64,000 nucleotides of DNA from Erythrobacter sp. (GCF_035194505.1 NZ_CP136573.1:1364001-1428000); one strand, 5' to 3'; shown: positions 1 through 9,043, numbered from the stretch's first letter. The notes: generated by a model not told the origin, from the sequence alone. Numbers and translations are program-made.

Positions 1-2
1 CG

Positions 3-1673
3 CACATCACCAAGAACAAGGACGGCGAGGAGGTGGCGCACGACGCCGAACCGCGCCAGATCGCCACCCCCTTTGGCGACCGCGGCGGCGTGGTGATCGA
101 GCCGTGGCTGACCGACCAGTGGTATGTGAACGCGGCGGAACTCGCCAAGAAGCCGATCGAAGCCGTGCGCAGCGGCGACATCGGCATCGTCCCCAAGACG
201 TGGGAAAAGACCTTCTTCAACTGGATGGAGAACATCCAGCCGTGGTGCGTCAGCCGCCAGCTGTGGTGGGGCCACCGGATCCCGGCTTGGTTTGCTGACG
301 ATGGCCGCTGCTTCGTCGCCGAAACCGCCGAGGCTGCGCAGGCCCTCGCCGGTGACGGTGTGGCGCTGCGGCAGGACGAGGACGTGCTCGACACGTGGTT
401 CTCATCCGCCCTGTGGCCCTTCGCCACGCTGGGCTGGCCGGAAGGCGATGCGCCGCTCCTCCAGAAGCACTTCCCCAACTCGCTCCTCATCTCCGGCTTC
501 GACATCCTGTTCTTCTGGGATGCGCGGATGATGATGATGGGCTTCTACAACATGGGCCAGAAGCCCTGGGACACGCTCTATCTCCACGGCCTCGTGCGCG
601 CGGCGGACGGGGCGAAGATGTCGAAGTCCAAGGGCAATGTGGTCGATCCGCTCGGCCTGATCGACCAGTATGGCGCGGACGCTTTGCGCTTCTTCATGGC
701 GGCGATGGAAAGCCAGGGCCGCGACATCAAGATGGATGAAAAGCGGGTCGAGGGTTATCGCAACTTCGCCACCAAGCTGTGGAACGCGGCGCGCTTCTGC
801 CAGTCGAACGGCATCGGGGCTTCGGACACCATCAAGGCTCCGACCGCGCGCCTTGCCGCCAACCAGTGGATCATCGGCGAAGTTGCAGCCTGCGTCACCG
901 AGATCGAGCGTGCGATGGACGATCTGCGCTTCGATGCGGCGGCCAATGCGATCTACCAGTTCACCTGGAGCAAGTTCTGCGACTGGTATCTGGAGCTGAT
1001 CAAGCCGGTCTTCGCGGGCGATCCCGACAGCCCGCCCGCAGTGGAAACCCGCGCGGTCGCCGGCTGGGCGCTCGACCAGATCCTCGTCATGCTCCACCCC
1101 TTCATGCCCTTCATCACCGAAGAGCTGTGGCACAAGCTGGGCGCGCGCGAGTGCGAGCTGATCGTGGCGCAGTGGCCCGCGCCGGAAGCGGAAGTCAGTA
1201 GGCAAGCGACCGACGCGATCGACTGGGTGATCGACCTCACCACCAACACCCGCTCGGCCAAGAACGAGCTCGGCATTGCGCCCGGCGCGAAGCTGGCGGC
1301 CTATCTTGCCGCGCCTTCGGACGTTGCGGCGCGCACCATCGAACGCTCCGGCGCCGCGATCGAGCGGCTTGCGCGGCTGGTTCCGGTGACCATCGGTGAG
1401 GCACCCGCAGGCCCCGCGATGCAGGTGACTGCGGGCGAGGACGTGTTTGTCATCCCCCTCGAAGGCATCGTCGATATCGCGGCAGAAAAGGCGCGTCTGG
1501 AGAAGGCGCTGGCGGCTTCGGAAAAGGAAGCCAAATCGCTCGGCGGCCGCCTGTCGAACCCCGCCTTCGCCGAAAAGGCCAAGCCCGAAGCCGTCGAAAA
1601 GGCCCGCGCCGATCTTGCGCACCATTCCGGCGAAGTCGAGCGGCTGACGGCGGCGCTCAAGCGGCTGGGGTAA
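3..1673 (+). CDS. valS: Valyl-tRNA synthetase, C-terminal 556 residues (cut by window edge)
   Basis: Charges tRNA-Val in the cytoplasm. The frame is open from base 3, so the real start lies left of the window; the GTG at 33 is internal. Visible are the class I catalytic-core stretch around WCVSRQLWWGHRIPAW, the KMSKS loop (GAKMSKSKGNV, near base 616), the anticodon-binding helical domain, and a C-terminal coiled coil rich in Ala, Lys and Glu (about bases 1470-1670), which is the usual ValRS tail. The gene ends one base before queE, so the two are probably co-transcribed. Identity is secure; only the N-terminal half is missing. Confidence 0.97.
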   Translation, partial: HITKNKDGEEVAHDAEPRQIATPFGDRGGVVIEPWLTDQWYVNAAELAKKPIEAVRSGDIGIVPKTWEKTFFNWMENIQPWCVSRQLWWGHRIPAWFADDGRCFVAETAEAAQALAGDGVALRQDEDVLDTWFSSALWPFATLGWPEGDAPLLQKHFPNSLLISGFDILFFWDARMMMMGFYNMGQKPWDTLYLHGLVRAADGAKMSKSKGNVVDPLGLIDQYGADALRFFMAAMESQGRDIKMDEKRVEGYRNFATKLWNAARFCQSNGIGASDTIKAPTARLAANQWIIGEVAACVTEIERAMDDLRFDAAANAIYQFTWSKFCDWYLELIKPVFAGDPDSPPAVETRAVAGWALDQILVMLHPFMPFITEELWHKLGARECELIVAQWPAPEAEVSRQATDAIDWVIDLTTNTRSAKNELGIAPGAKLAAYLAAPSDVAARTIERSGAAIERLARLVPVTIGEAPAGPAMQVTAGEDVFVIPLEGIVDIAAEKARLEKALAASEKEAKSLGGRLSNPAFAEKAKPEAVEKARADLAHHSGEVERLTAALKRLG

Positions 1674-1674
1674 G

Positions 1675-2409
1675 GTGGACCTCACTCTCGCCACCGACGA
1701 CACCGGCGGGCCGGAGATCTTCGCGTCGCTGCAAGGCGAAGGGCCGAGCGCCGGAATGCCGGTTGCCTTCGTGCGCCTGTCGCGCTGCAACCTTGCCTGC
1801 ACGTGGTGCGACACGGCCTACACCTGGCGGTTCGAGGGCGACAACAGGCCCCACCGCGACAGGATCGCGTTCGAGCGCAAGGCCAATCAGGTGGTGCTCT
1901 CGCCTGCCGAGACGGCTGAGCGGATTGCGGCGCTGGGCCAGAAACGGCTTGTCATCACCGGAGGCGAGCCGCTGTTGCAGGCCCCGGCGCTGGCCGAAAT
2001 GCTCGCGCACCTGCCCGATATTGCCGTGGAGATCGAGACCAACGGCACTATCGCTCCCCTCGCGCGGCTCGATATCCGCGTGGACCAGTACAATGTCAGC
2101 CCCAAGCTCGCCCATAGCGGCAACCCGGCCGACCTCGCCCTGATCCCCGAACGGCTCGACGCCTGGGCGACTGACCCCCGCGCCTTCCTCAAGTTCGTGG
2201 TGGCCTCGCCTGCGGACGTGGACGAGGTGCTGGCGCTCCAGCAGCGCTATCGCTTCCGCCCTAGCCAAGTGCTCCTGATGCCTGAGGGCACCGACAACGC
2301 GACGCTGCGCAGCCGACAGGCGTGGCTATCGGAGCTGTGCCTGAAGCACGGCTTCCGGATGTCGGACCGGATGCATATTCACTTGTATGGTGATACCCGA
2401 GGCACTTAG
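1675..2409 (+). CDS. queE: 7-carboxy-7-deazaguanine synthase (radical SAM)
   Basis: Radical SAM enzyme of the queuosine/preQ0 pathway, converting 6-carboxy-tetrahydropterin to 7-carboxy-7-deazaguanine. The cluster-binding motif is C38-x3-C42-x2-C45 (RCNLACTWCDT), preceded by the FASLQGEGPSAG segment typical of QueE, and followed by a GGEP motif (VITGGEPLLQ). Length 244 residues is normal. The start is GTG, one base after the valS stop, chosen because the N-terminal homology begins just inside it. No other queuosine gene is adjacent. It faces the next gene tail-to-tail. Confidence 0.93.
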   Translation: MDLTLATDDTGGPEIFASLQGEGPSAGMPVAFVRLSRCNLACTWCDTAYTWRFEGDNRPHRDRIAFERKANQVVLSPAETAERIAALGQKRLVITGGEPLLQAPALAEMLAHLPDIAVEIETNGTIAPLARLDIRVDQYNVSPKLAHSGNPADLALIPERLDAWATDPRAFLKFVVASPADVDEVLALQQRYRFRPSQVLLMPEGTDNATLRSRQAWLSELCLKHGFRMSDRMHIHLYGDTRGT

Positions 2410-2664
2410 CTGGTTTGCGTCCTCGCCTCCGCGAGGACGTCCTCGGCGCGATTTCGCGCTGCGCGCGAGCGCCTGCGGGCGGCCGTTCGGCCTTGCGGCC
2501 CGTCCGTTGGCGGGCCGAACCCGTCATTAACCGGTGGTTTGGCGATAGCATCGGTCGCGCAGCGACCGCGAGCGCACGCGCGCGAGCCGCAGGTGCCCCG
2601 TAGCGGAGCGAAGGGAACAGCACCGAGGACGGGCCCGCGGAGGCGGGTCCGCAAACAAAGGTCA
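2410..2664. repeat. Composite GC-rich intergenic repeat (family 3), copy 1
   Basis: Non-coding spacer between two convergent genes. It holds the palindromic core at 2473-2500 (CTGCGGGCGGCCGTTCGGCC followed by TTGCGGCC), then a GTCCGTTGGCGGGCC segment, and ends at an AAACAAA border (2653-2659). The same core recurs at 9662-9689 and 36794-36820, and a degenerate inverted copy lies at 13722-13760. I see no credible gene here: the open frames in this stretch are just GC-rich read-through. Confidence 0.75.
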
Positions 2665-4392
2665 CTACCCCTGGCTTCTCCAGCGCATCACCACGCGCTC
2701 GACCAGTTCTTCCTCGCCGCCGTCCTTGCTCCACAGATCGACGAAGCTCGGGTCTTCCGAGGCCGGGCGGCGATGTTCTTCCAGCGTGTCGATCGCGACG
2801 CGGATCGGGATCGCGACGCCTTCGCCGCAGATGATGCATTCGCGGTTGCGCAGGGCGGGAATCGAATCGAGAAAGCCGCGCGCGCCTTCGGGCATGGCGG
2901 CCTTCACGAAGGCCTGGTCGCGCTCGTTATTGAGACGCATCGAGATGATCGTGCCGCACTGCGACAGCACGCCTTCGGCAAGGTCGGAGGGGCGCTGGGT
3001 GATGAGGCCCAGCGAGATGCCGTATTTGCGGCCTTCCTTGGCGATGCGCGAGAGGATCTTGGCGACCGAGGAACCATCGGCGTTCTTCTCGTTCGGCACA
3101 TAGCGGTGCGCTTCCTCGCACACGAACAGGATCGGACGCGGCTTCTCGTCACGGCCCCAGATCGCGAAGTCGAACACCAGACGGCTGAGCACCGCGACCA
3201 CTGTCGAGGTGATGTCGGACGGCACGCCCGAGACGTCGATGATCGAGATCGGCTTGCCGCGGCCGGGCATGCGGAAGATCTTGCTGATGAAGTCGACCAT
3301 GGTGTCGCCCACCAGCATGCCTGAAAACATGAACTGGTAGCGTGGATCGGCCTTCAGCTCGTCGAGCTTGCCCTTGATCCGCATATAGGGCGCGGACGAG
3401 GTCGCCTTGTCGAGGCGGCCCATCTCGTCCTGCAGGATGTTGCTGAGATCGGACAGCAGATAGGGGATCGGCGAATCCACCGTGATCTTGCCCATGGTCT
3501 GCGCCAGCCGGTTCTTGGTGCGCGCGGCGAGCAGGCACTTGGCGAGAATATCGGCATCGACCTGGCGTTCATTGCCGCTGCTGGAGAGCAGCACCTCGCA
3601 GTGCTCCTCGTAGTTCATCAGCCAGTAGGGCATCTGCAGGTTCGACACGTCGAGGATCTGCCCGGTCTGGCGGAAGGCGGCGGAATATTCGCCGTGCGGG
3701 TCGATCATCACCACGTGGCCCTTGGGCGCGGCCTCGCAGATGCGGTGCAGGATCAGCGCGGCGGTGGTCGACTTGCCGGTGCCGGTCGAACCGAGCAGAG
3801 CGAAGTGCTTGCCCAGCATCGCGTCGATATAGAGACCGGCGCGGATATCCTTGGTGGGGAAGACCTTGCCGATGGTGATGCTGGCGCGCCCGTCGCTGGC
3901 GTAGATCTGTTCGAGATCGCGGGTGGTGGCCGGAAAGACCATCGCGCCGGGCACCGGATAGCGGGTGACGCCGCGCTTGAAGCCGTTGATGCGCCCGGTC
4001 AGCTTTTCCTCGCCACCTTCGCCCAGGAAGTCGATATTGGCGATGATGCCGCCTTCGGTGCGGCGGTCCTTGCGCTGGTCGCGCACGCTGGCAAGCAGCC
4101 AGGCTTCGCCGACGCGGATCTTGATCTGGCTGCCGACCTGCCCCGCCATCCCGACCGAGGGATCGGGGTCCTTCATGCAATCATTGACGCGCTGGAGATC
4201 GAAGGCGATCTGCGCGCCCGAGCCGGAGACTTCGAGCACCACGCCCACCGGCGTGCGCGAATTGTCGGGCGTAGGCGCCGGACGGCCCCGTGCCGCAGGC
4301 GCGGGCGCGGGCGCAGCGGCGGTCGCATCGTCCTCGACTGCGGGGGTCGGGCCGGTAAAGCGTTCGAAATCCTGCCTGCCGTGATCGGTCAT
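2665..4392 (-). CDS. HerA-like / DUF87 hexameric ATPase
   Basis: Predicted DNA-translocating ATPase of the HerA/FtsK superfamily, cytoplasmic. From the ATG at 4392 (protein begins MTDHGRQ) it is 575 residues. A Pro/Ala-rich linker (about 20-45) is followed by a beta-barrel HAS-like domain, Walker A GSTGTGKST at about 201-209, a DPHGEY motif, Walker B with ILFVCEEAHRYVP, and the TQRPSDLAEGVLSQCGT segment typical of this family. An upstream in-frame start at 4413 exists but is less likely. No NurA nuclease gene is beside it. It is known in the family that HerA can act without a linked NurA, so the partner and role stay open. Confidence 0.85.
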   Translation of the reverse strand: MTDHGRQDFERFTGPTPAVEDDATAAAPAPAPAARGRPAPTPDNSRTPVGVVLEVSGSGAQIAFDLQRVNDCMKDPDPSVGMAGQVGSQIKIRVGEAWLLASVRDQRKDRRTEGGIIANIDFLGEGGEEKLTGRINGFKRGVTRYPVPGAMVFPATTRDLEQIYASDGRASITIGKVFPTKDIRAGLYIDAMLGKHFALLGSTGTGKSTTAALILHRICEAAPKGHVVMIDPHGEYSAAFRQTGQILDVSNLQMPYWLMNYEEHCEVLLSSSGNERQVDADILAKCLLAARTKNRLAQTMGKITVDSPIPYLLSDLSNILQDEMGRLDKATSSAPYMRIKGKLDELKADPRYQFMFSGMLVGDTMVDFISKIFRMPGRGKPISIIDVSGVPSDITSTVVAVLSRLVFDFAIWGRDEKPRPILFVCEEAHRYVPNEKNADGSSVAKILSRIAKEGRKYGISLGLITQRPSDLAEGVLSQCGTIISMRLNNERDQAFVKAAMPEGARGFLDSIPALRNRECIICGEGVAIPIRVAIDTLEEHRRPASEDPSFVDLWSKDGGEEELVERVVMRWRSQG

Positions 4393-4519
4393 CCGCGCCT
4401 TTCCCTGCGCCACCCTGAGAGAATTGGAGCAGGGATAGGGGAGGCGGAGTTAAGATCGGGTCAACACTGGCTGCACCCGGCATTCAGCCTTGACGGCCTG
4501 CAAATGGCCCGCAAGCGCC

Positions 4520-5278
4520 CTAGCCGCGGGCGAACAGCCGTCCGGCGAGCCAGCCCATAACCAGCGACAGCGCAATCGCGCCAAGGCCGTAGAACAGCGA
4601 CCAGCGCTGTGCGGCGGAGACGACCGTGCCTTCCAGCCCGACCTTCTCCACCTCGATCCGCGCCGTCGCGCTCGCCAGCACCCGCCCGCGCGCGATGGCG
4701 AAGGTTTCGGCGGTGTAGCGCCCGGTGGTGACGTTCGACGGCAGGCCGATGCGCGCCTGATAGAGCACGCCCTCGCTGATCCGCACGCCTTCGGGGTTCT
4801 GCTGGTAGAGGCCCTGTTTGCGGCGCAGCTCCACCAGCCCCTTGGCAAAGCGGGTCTGCGCCTCGGGGTCGATCTGGCCGGTGGGCGAAAGCTGGATGAA
4901 ATCGGTCCCGAGCTCGTAGATCGCCGCTGTGCGTTCATCGACGATCTTTTCAACCGGACGCGAGGAGGCGACCGCGAAGAAGGAGGGTGCGGAGCGGAAA
5001 TCATTGGCGCCCGCATTCATCCAGATGCCCGCCAGCCGCTCCTTTTCGCGGATGCGCACGGCTTCGGCCGGGCCCTTGAGCACCACCACAATATCATATT
5101 TCTCGCGCACCCCCGGCGGGGCGATCACCGCGCCGTAAAGCAGCAGGTTCGCGCCGGTGAAGCCCTGCCGCACCTCGATGCGCGACTGGCTGACTTCGGG
5201 CACGAGGATCGGCTCGGCCTGCCCGGTCAGCAGCGGCGCGGCGCAGGCCAGCGCAAGGGCAGCCGCCACCCGTCTCAC
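4520..5278 (-). CDS. TIGR02186-type putative transmembrane protein
   Basis: 252 residues with an N-terminal signal peptide (MRRVAAALALACAAPLLTGQ), a periplasmic domain and one C-terminal membrane segment (SLFYGLGAIALSLVMGWLAG). It matches the alphaproteobacterial family annotated as TIGR02186, of unknown biochemical role. Its start overlaps the stop of the upstream TauE/SafE gene by four bases (5275-5278), so they are translated together; this pairing is common in alphaproteobacteria. I infer a joint role in export of a sulfur-containing or organic anion, without direct evidence. Confidence 0.8.
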   Translation of the reverse strand: MRRVAAALALACAAPLLTGQAEPILVPEVSQSRIEVRQGFTGANLLLYGAVIAPPGVREKYDIVVVLKGPAEAVRIREKERLAGIWMNAGANDFRSAPSFFAVASSRPVEKIVDERTAAIYELGTDFIQLSPTGQIDPEAQTRFAKGLVELRRKQGLYQQNPEGVRISEGVLYQARIGLPSNVTTGRYTAETFAIARGRVLASATARIEVEKVGLEGTVVSAAQRWSLFYGLGAIALSLVMGWLAGRLFARG

Positions 5279-6192
5279 AGCGGCGACACCGTGTAGATCT
5301 CGTCGGGCTGCACGCCGAGGCCGTAGAGCATCCGGAGCGCGATCAGGATCACGAGCGCGGCGAGCGCCAGCCGCAGATATTCGGGCCGCGCCTTCAAGGC
5401 GATCTGGGTGCCGAACTGCGCCCCGATCACCGAACCCAGCAGCAGCAGCGCCGCCAGCACGATGTCGACCGCCTTGGTGGTCAGGGCATGGGTCATGGTG
5501 GTGACCATGGTGACGAACAGGATCTGGTAGAGCGAGGTGCCGACCACGACATTGCCGCTCATCCCGAGAATATAGAGCATCGCGGGCACCAGCAGGAAGC
5601 CGCCGCCGATCCCCATCAGCATGGTGAGGATGCCGACCGCCATGCCGAGCAGCATCGGCCCCAGCGGCGAGATGTAGAGCCCCGAGGCGTAGAACCGCCA
5701 GCGATAGGGCAGGCTTGCCACCACCGGATGGTGACGGCGCTTCCTGACCGGCGCTCCGGCCCTGCCAAGCAGCCCGGGGCGCAGCGCGCTCACCGCCTCG
5801 CGCATCATCAGCGTGCCGATGGTGCCGAGCATCAGAACGTAGAGGATGTTGATCACGACATCGATCTGGCCGAGCGCCTGAAGCAGGCGGAACAGGACCG
5901 CGCCGATCATCGAGCCGACCACCCCGCCGCCGACCATCACAGTGCCCATGCGGTAGTCCACCCCGCCGCGCCGCGAATGGGCGAGCACGCCCGAAACGCT
6001 CGCGCCGGTGACCTGCGTGGCAGCCGATGCGGCCGCGACCGTGGGCGGGATGCCGTAGAAGATCAAAAGCGGCGTCGTCAGAAACCCGCCGCCGACGCCG
6101 AAGAGCCCGGAAAGAATACCTGTCAGCCCGCCCAGCAGCACGATGTAGAGGCCGTTGACCGAAAGATTCGCGATGGGCAGGTAAACGTCCAT
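5275..6192 (-). CDS. TauE/SafE family anion exporter
   Basis: Inner-membrane protein of 305 residues with about eight hydrophobic segments and the duplicated glycine-rich motifs of the TauE/SafE family: GILSGLFGVGGGFLTTPLLI near the N-terminus and TMLMGIGGGFLLVPAM in the second half. Family members move sulfite, sulfoacetate or similar anions. The ATG at 6192 is chosen because the conserved NGLYIVLLGGLTGILSG begins shortly after it; a longer upstream reading runs through the repeat region and looks non-coding. First gene of the pair with the TIGR02186 gene. Confidence 0.87.
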   Translation of the reverse strand: MDVYLPIANLSVNGLYIVLLGGLTGILSGLFGVGGGFLTTPLLIFYGIPPTVAAASAATQVTGASVSGVLAHSRRGGVDYRMGTVMVGGGVVGSMIGAVLFRLLQALGQIDVVINILYVLMLGTIGTLMMREAVSALRPGLLGRAGAPVRKRRHHPVVASLPYRWRFYASGLYISPLGPMLLGMAVGILTMLMGIGGGFLLVPAMLYILGMSGNVVVGTSLYQILFVTMVTTMTHALTTKAVDIVLAALLLLGSVIGAQFGTQIALKARPEYLRLALAALVILIALRMLYGLGVQPDEIYTVSPL

Positions 6193-6268
6193 GGCGGCCA
6201 AGCTAGCCGAGGCAGCGCAGGGTTGAAAGCCGCGCAGGCCGCGTATCCTCGGTGTTGTTTGTTTTAGA

Positions 6269-6353
6269 GCCACCTTTGGTGGCGCAGACGCTCCTTCCCT
6301 CTGGCCGCCCCGCCTCGTGTTTTTGTCTGGTGGCCACCTTTGCTGGCGCAGAC
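6269..6353. repeat. Direct repeat of 21 bases upstream of the TauE gene
   Basis: GCCACCTTTGGTGGCGCAGAC at 6269-6289 recurs at 6333-6353 with one mismatch (GCCACCTTTGCTGGCGCAGAC). Each copy is preceded by a T-rich stretch (TTTGTTTT at 6258 and GTTTTTGTC at 6319). The first copy contains a small hairpin (CCACC/GGTGG). It lies in the 269-base spacer 6193-6461, which has no gene. It could be part of the composite intergenic element family or the leader of the TauE gene. Confidence 0.6.
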
Positions 6354-6433
6354 CCCCCGCCCCGCCTCCCCACCCGGCCACCATAGCCTGATGGTATCAT
6401 TGGTGGCCGGGTGGGGAGGCGGGGCGGGAGGTC
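6351..6433. repeat. Long near-perfect inverted repeat (33-base arms)
   Basis: Arms 6351-6383 and 6401-6433 are reverse complements with a single mismatch and are separated by 17 bases. The arms are GC-rich (CCGCCTCCCCACCCGGCCAC in the left arm). It lies 28 bases downstream of the stop of the 6462-7622 gene and upstream of the TauE gene, both on the minus strand. There is no T-run after the hairpin, so a simple intrinsic terminator is not supported. A transcript-end stabiliser or a mobile palindrome are alternatives. Confidence 0.75.
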
Positions 6434-6461
6434 TGCATCGCGCGCTAGCGCGATACGAAAG

Positions 6462-7622
6462 CTAAAAACGCGTCGAGAGTGTCACTGCGGCGCCTGATCC
6501 CGGGCCGGCGTCGCCACCCACGCGCTCGCGCCAGTCGACCGAGACCCGCGCGGGCACCTCGCCCAGCGTCACGTCGAAGCGCATCGTCGGGCCGACATCG
6601 ACCCGCTGCGCGTCTTCCTGCGCCCCGCCCCATGCGCCCGCGCCGAGGCTGACGCGCAAGCGGTCGTCGGTGAGGCGCGCGACCTGTTCGACTTCGCGGG
6701 TGAGGCTCGCCTGCCCGTCGGCGAACAGGGTGTCGTCGGCCCCGCCCACCCAGCCGCCTTGCGCATAGGCCTCAAGCCTTGTGCCGAGCGGCAGGTCGAT
6801 CGGCGCGATCTCGGTGACGGCGAAGGCGGAAGGGCGGGTCTGGCGGCCGAAGAAGCTGTCGGTCACCCGCATCTCGCCCAGCACCCGCACCGGCACGCGC
6901 GGCAAGGGGCGCAGCGATGCGCCCAGCGCCAGTTCGTTCTCCCCGCGCCGCACCATCGCGCGATAGGCTCGGACATAGAGGCGCGGATCGCGTGCGCTGC
7001 CCGGCCTCAGGCGATATTGCAGCAGCGCGCCGACCTGGCTCGCCCCGTAGATCGGCACCCGCCCCTGCGAGATCGGCGCGGCGTCCGAACCTTGCCGCCA
7101 GAAGCCCCAGGCATCCACCGACCAGCGCCCGACCCGCTGCGGCTGGACCGGCTGCGCGAGGAACGGCACCGCGCCATCCTCGTCTGTCCCCATGCCATCG
7201 AGCGTGCCGGGTAGCGCGCTCGCCAGAGCCCCCATGCGCGTGGTCGGCGCGGCAAAGCGGGTGGTGAGCGCGGTGCGCCACAGCAAGTGGTGCGCAGCGG
7301 CATAGCGCGGGTCCATTCCGCCCGAAAACCCGCTGCCGAGCAAGGCCAGAGCGCCGTCGCTGCGCGCGCCTTCGACCTCGCCCGCAGGCTTGAAAAAGGC
7401 CTCGGCGTCGCGCAGCGCAGCGGTCGTCTGTGCCAGCGGTGCAGGCGGCGCGTCAGCCTCGGCAATCAGCGGGGCGAGCGCGGCAGGGATCAGGCTAGCG
7501 GGCGCGGGAAAGGGGCTCTCCCACACAGCCGCCCGCCCGCCGACCCACGCGACCAGCACCAGCCCGATCATGGCCAGCGGCGCGCCGCTTGCGCGCGGGG
7601 CAGAAGGCGCCGAGCCCTTCAT
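6462..7622 (-). CDS. Putative outer-membrane partner of the NfrB-like glycosyltransferase (NfrA C-terminal-like)
   Basis: 386 residues: an N-terminal hydrophobic anchor (about 18-33), an Ala/Pro-rich stretch, then a region with alternating aromatic/hydrophobic strands (RWSVDAWGFWRQG, LQYRLRPGS, RLYVRAYRAMVRRGENELALG) ending in STRF. A terminal Phe is typical of outer-membrane barrels. Overlap by four bases with the upstream glycosyltransferase indicates a two-gene operon. The pattern resembles the C-terminal domain of NfrA, the phage N4 adsorption/glycan secretion protein, but lacks its long TPR part. The family call is an inference from context and strand pattern, not from a clear motif. Confidence 0.5.
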   Translation of the reverse strand: MKGSAPSAPRASGAPLAMIGLVLVAWVGGRAAVWESPFPAPASLIPAALAPLIAEADAPPAPLAQTTAALRDAEAFFKPAGEVEGARSDGALALLGSGFSGGMDPRYAAAHHLLWRTALTTRFAAPTTRMGALASALPGTLDGMGTDEDGAVPFLAQPVQPQRVGRWSVDAWGFWRQGSDAAPISQGRVPIYGASQVGALLQYRLRPGSARDPRLYVRAYRAMVRRGENELALGASLRPLPRVPVRVLGEMRVTDSFFGRQTRPSAFAVTEIAPIDLPLGTRLEAYAQGGWVGGADDTLFADGQASLTREVEQVARLTDDRLRVSLGAGAWGGAQEDAQRVDVGPTMRFDVTLGEVPARVSVDWRERVGGDAGPGSGAAVTLSTRF

Positions 7623-9043
7623 CGCGGCGCCAGCCTGTGCGCCAGCCCGAGGCTCAGCGGGTGCACGTCATGCTCGGTCTTGTCCCACGCCGCCGCCGCG
7701 CCCCGCAGGGTGCGGGCATAGGCAAAGACCGCGCGCCGTCCGGCGATGATCGCGATGACATTGGCGAGCGGCAGGCGCAGCAGCGCGGCGACCCCTTCGG
7801 CCACGCCATATTCCTGTGCGGCAAAGACAAAGCGCATCGCCGCGCGCCACGCGAAGGCGGCAAGATTGGCGAGCAGCAGCGCCTTCAGCAGCGGGGTCAG
7901 CGGCACCGGCTCGCCCACGCCCGCCAGCCACGCCCCGCCCGACAGCGCGGTCAGCAACACCAGCGCATAGCCGATCAGCAGCACCAGCGCCGCCAGCGGC
8001 CCGCGCCGGTCGCGCGCGCGCATCCAGCCGTCGAGCAGCCCGCCGCTCCAGCCCACCCGGTCCCAGCCCTGCAAGGCGATCCCCAGCACCCAGCGGCTCA
8101 TCTGGCGCACCACATGTTCGAAGCGGTTGGGGAAGAAGGCGCGGGTGGCGATCAGCCGGTCGTCCTCGCCGCGCACCCGCACGAAGCGGCAGGTGCCACC
8201 CTGCGATGCGATGCCGAGGCCGAGCTCGTAATCCTCGGTGAGGGAATCGCTGGCAAAGGGCAGGCCATCGGCCCTGCGCGCCGCCAACCGATCGAGCGCA
8301 GCGCGCCCCGCCGCGCAGCCCACGCCTGCGCCCGGCAGTCCTGCCCCGAGCCAGTCGCGCACCACCAGCGCCTTGCCATGCGCCTCGGCAAATTCCTCGC
8401 AGTAATGATTGCCGAGCTGGTTGGCGAACCAGCCGCCATGGTGCTGCACCAGCGGCTCGACCGGCAGCTGGACGAAATCCGCGCCGAAAGCGACCGCCTC
8501 GTCGAGCAGGCCGAGCGCGGCCGGATCGACCATGTCCTCGGCATCGTGGAACACCACCATGATGTAGCGGCGGCCCGAGCGCGCCTCGTCGGTGGCGAGC
8601 GCCGTGTAAAGGCGGTTGAGGCAGTCGGCCTTGGTGCTCGGTCCGTCGCGATCATGGATCACCAGCCTCAGGCGCGGATCGCCCTTGGCCGCAGCACTCG
8701 CCGCCGCCAGCGTTGCCGGATCATTGCGATAGCAGCCCACATAAAGCCGCAGCAGCGGATGCGGCCAACTGGCGAGAATATGACTGACAGTCTCGCCGAT
8801 CACCGCCGCCTCGTGCCACGCCGGGATCAGCACCGCGGCGGGGCCATGCAGCGGACGGTTGACGAGGGCTGCGCGCTTGCGCCGGATCGCAGTCGCCTTG
8901 CCGGTGAGCCGCAGCCACAGCCACACGGCATCCACCGCCAGATCATCCGCCGCACCGATGAGGAAGAAGATGCCCGCAAACAGCAGCAATTCGTGCTGGA
9001 TCAGCGCGAGCCATTGCCACAGGCCAAGATCAGCAATGGACAA
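7619..9043 (-). CDS. NfrB-like family 2 glycosyltransferase, membrane-bound
   Basis: 474 residues. An N-terminal membrane segment (LLLFAGIFFLIGAADDL) leads into a GT2 domain with AVLIPAWHEAAVIG, the metal-binding HDAEDMVD, the acceptor motif SLTEDYELG and a QMSRW motif (Q-x2-RW), then several C-terminal membrane helices. This arrangement matches NfrB (phage N4 adsorption protein B) of E. coli but without its C-terminal MshEN/YdaM-type domain. The product probably polymerises a surface glycan on the cytoplasmic side and hands it across the membrane. It is the first gene of the pair with the putative outer-membrane protein at 6462-7622. Confidence 0.75.
   Translation of the reverse strand: MSIADLGLWQWLALIQHELLLFAGIFFLIGAADDLAVDAVWLWLRLTGKATAIRRKRAALVNRPLHGPAAVLIPAWHEAAVIGETVSHILASWPHPLLRLYVGCYRNDPATLAAASAAAKGDPRLRLVIHDRDGPSTKADCLNRLYTALATDEARSGRRYIMVVFHDAEDMVDPAALGLLDEAVAFGADFVQLPVEPLVQHHGGWFANQLGNHYCEEFAEAHGKALVVRDWLGAGLPGAGVGCAAGRAALDRLAARRADGLPFASDSLTEDYELGLGIASQGGTCRFVRVRGEDDRLIATRAFFPNRFEHVVRQMSRWVLGIALQGWDRVGWSGGLLDGWMRARDRRGPLAALVLLIGYALVLLTALSGGAWLAGVGEPVPLTPLLKALLLANLAAFAWRAAMRFVFAAQEYGVAEGVAALLRLPLANVIAIIAGRRAVFAYARTLRGAAAAWDKTEHDVHPLSLGLAHRLAPR

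Noticed and set aside
3..1673. Truncated valS as a pseudogene
   Set aside because: The frame is open to the window edge, so the missing part is outside the window and not deleted.
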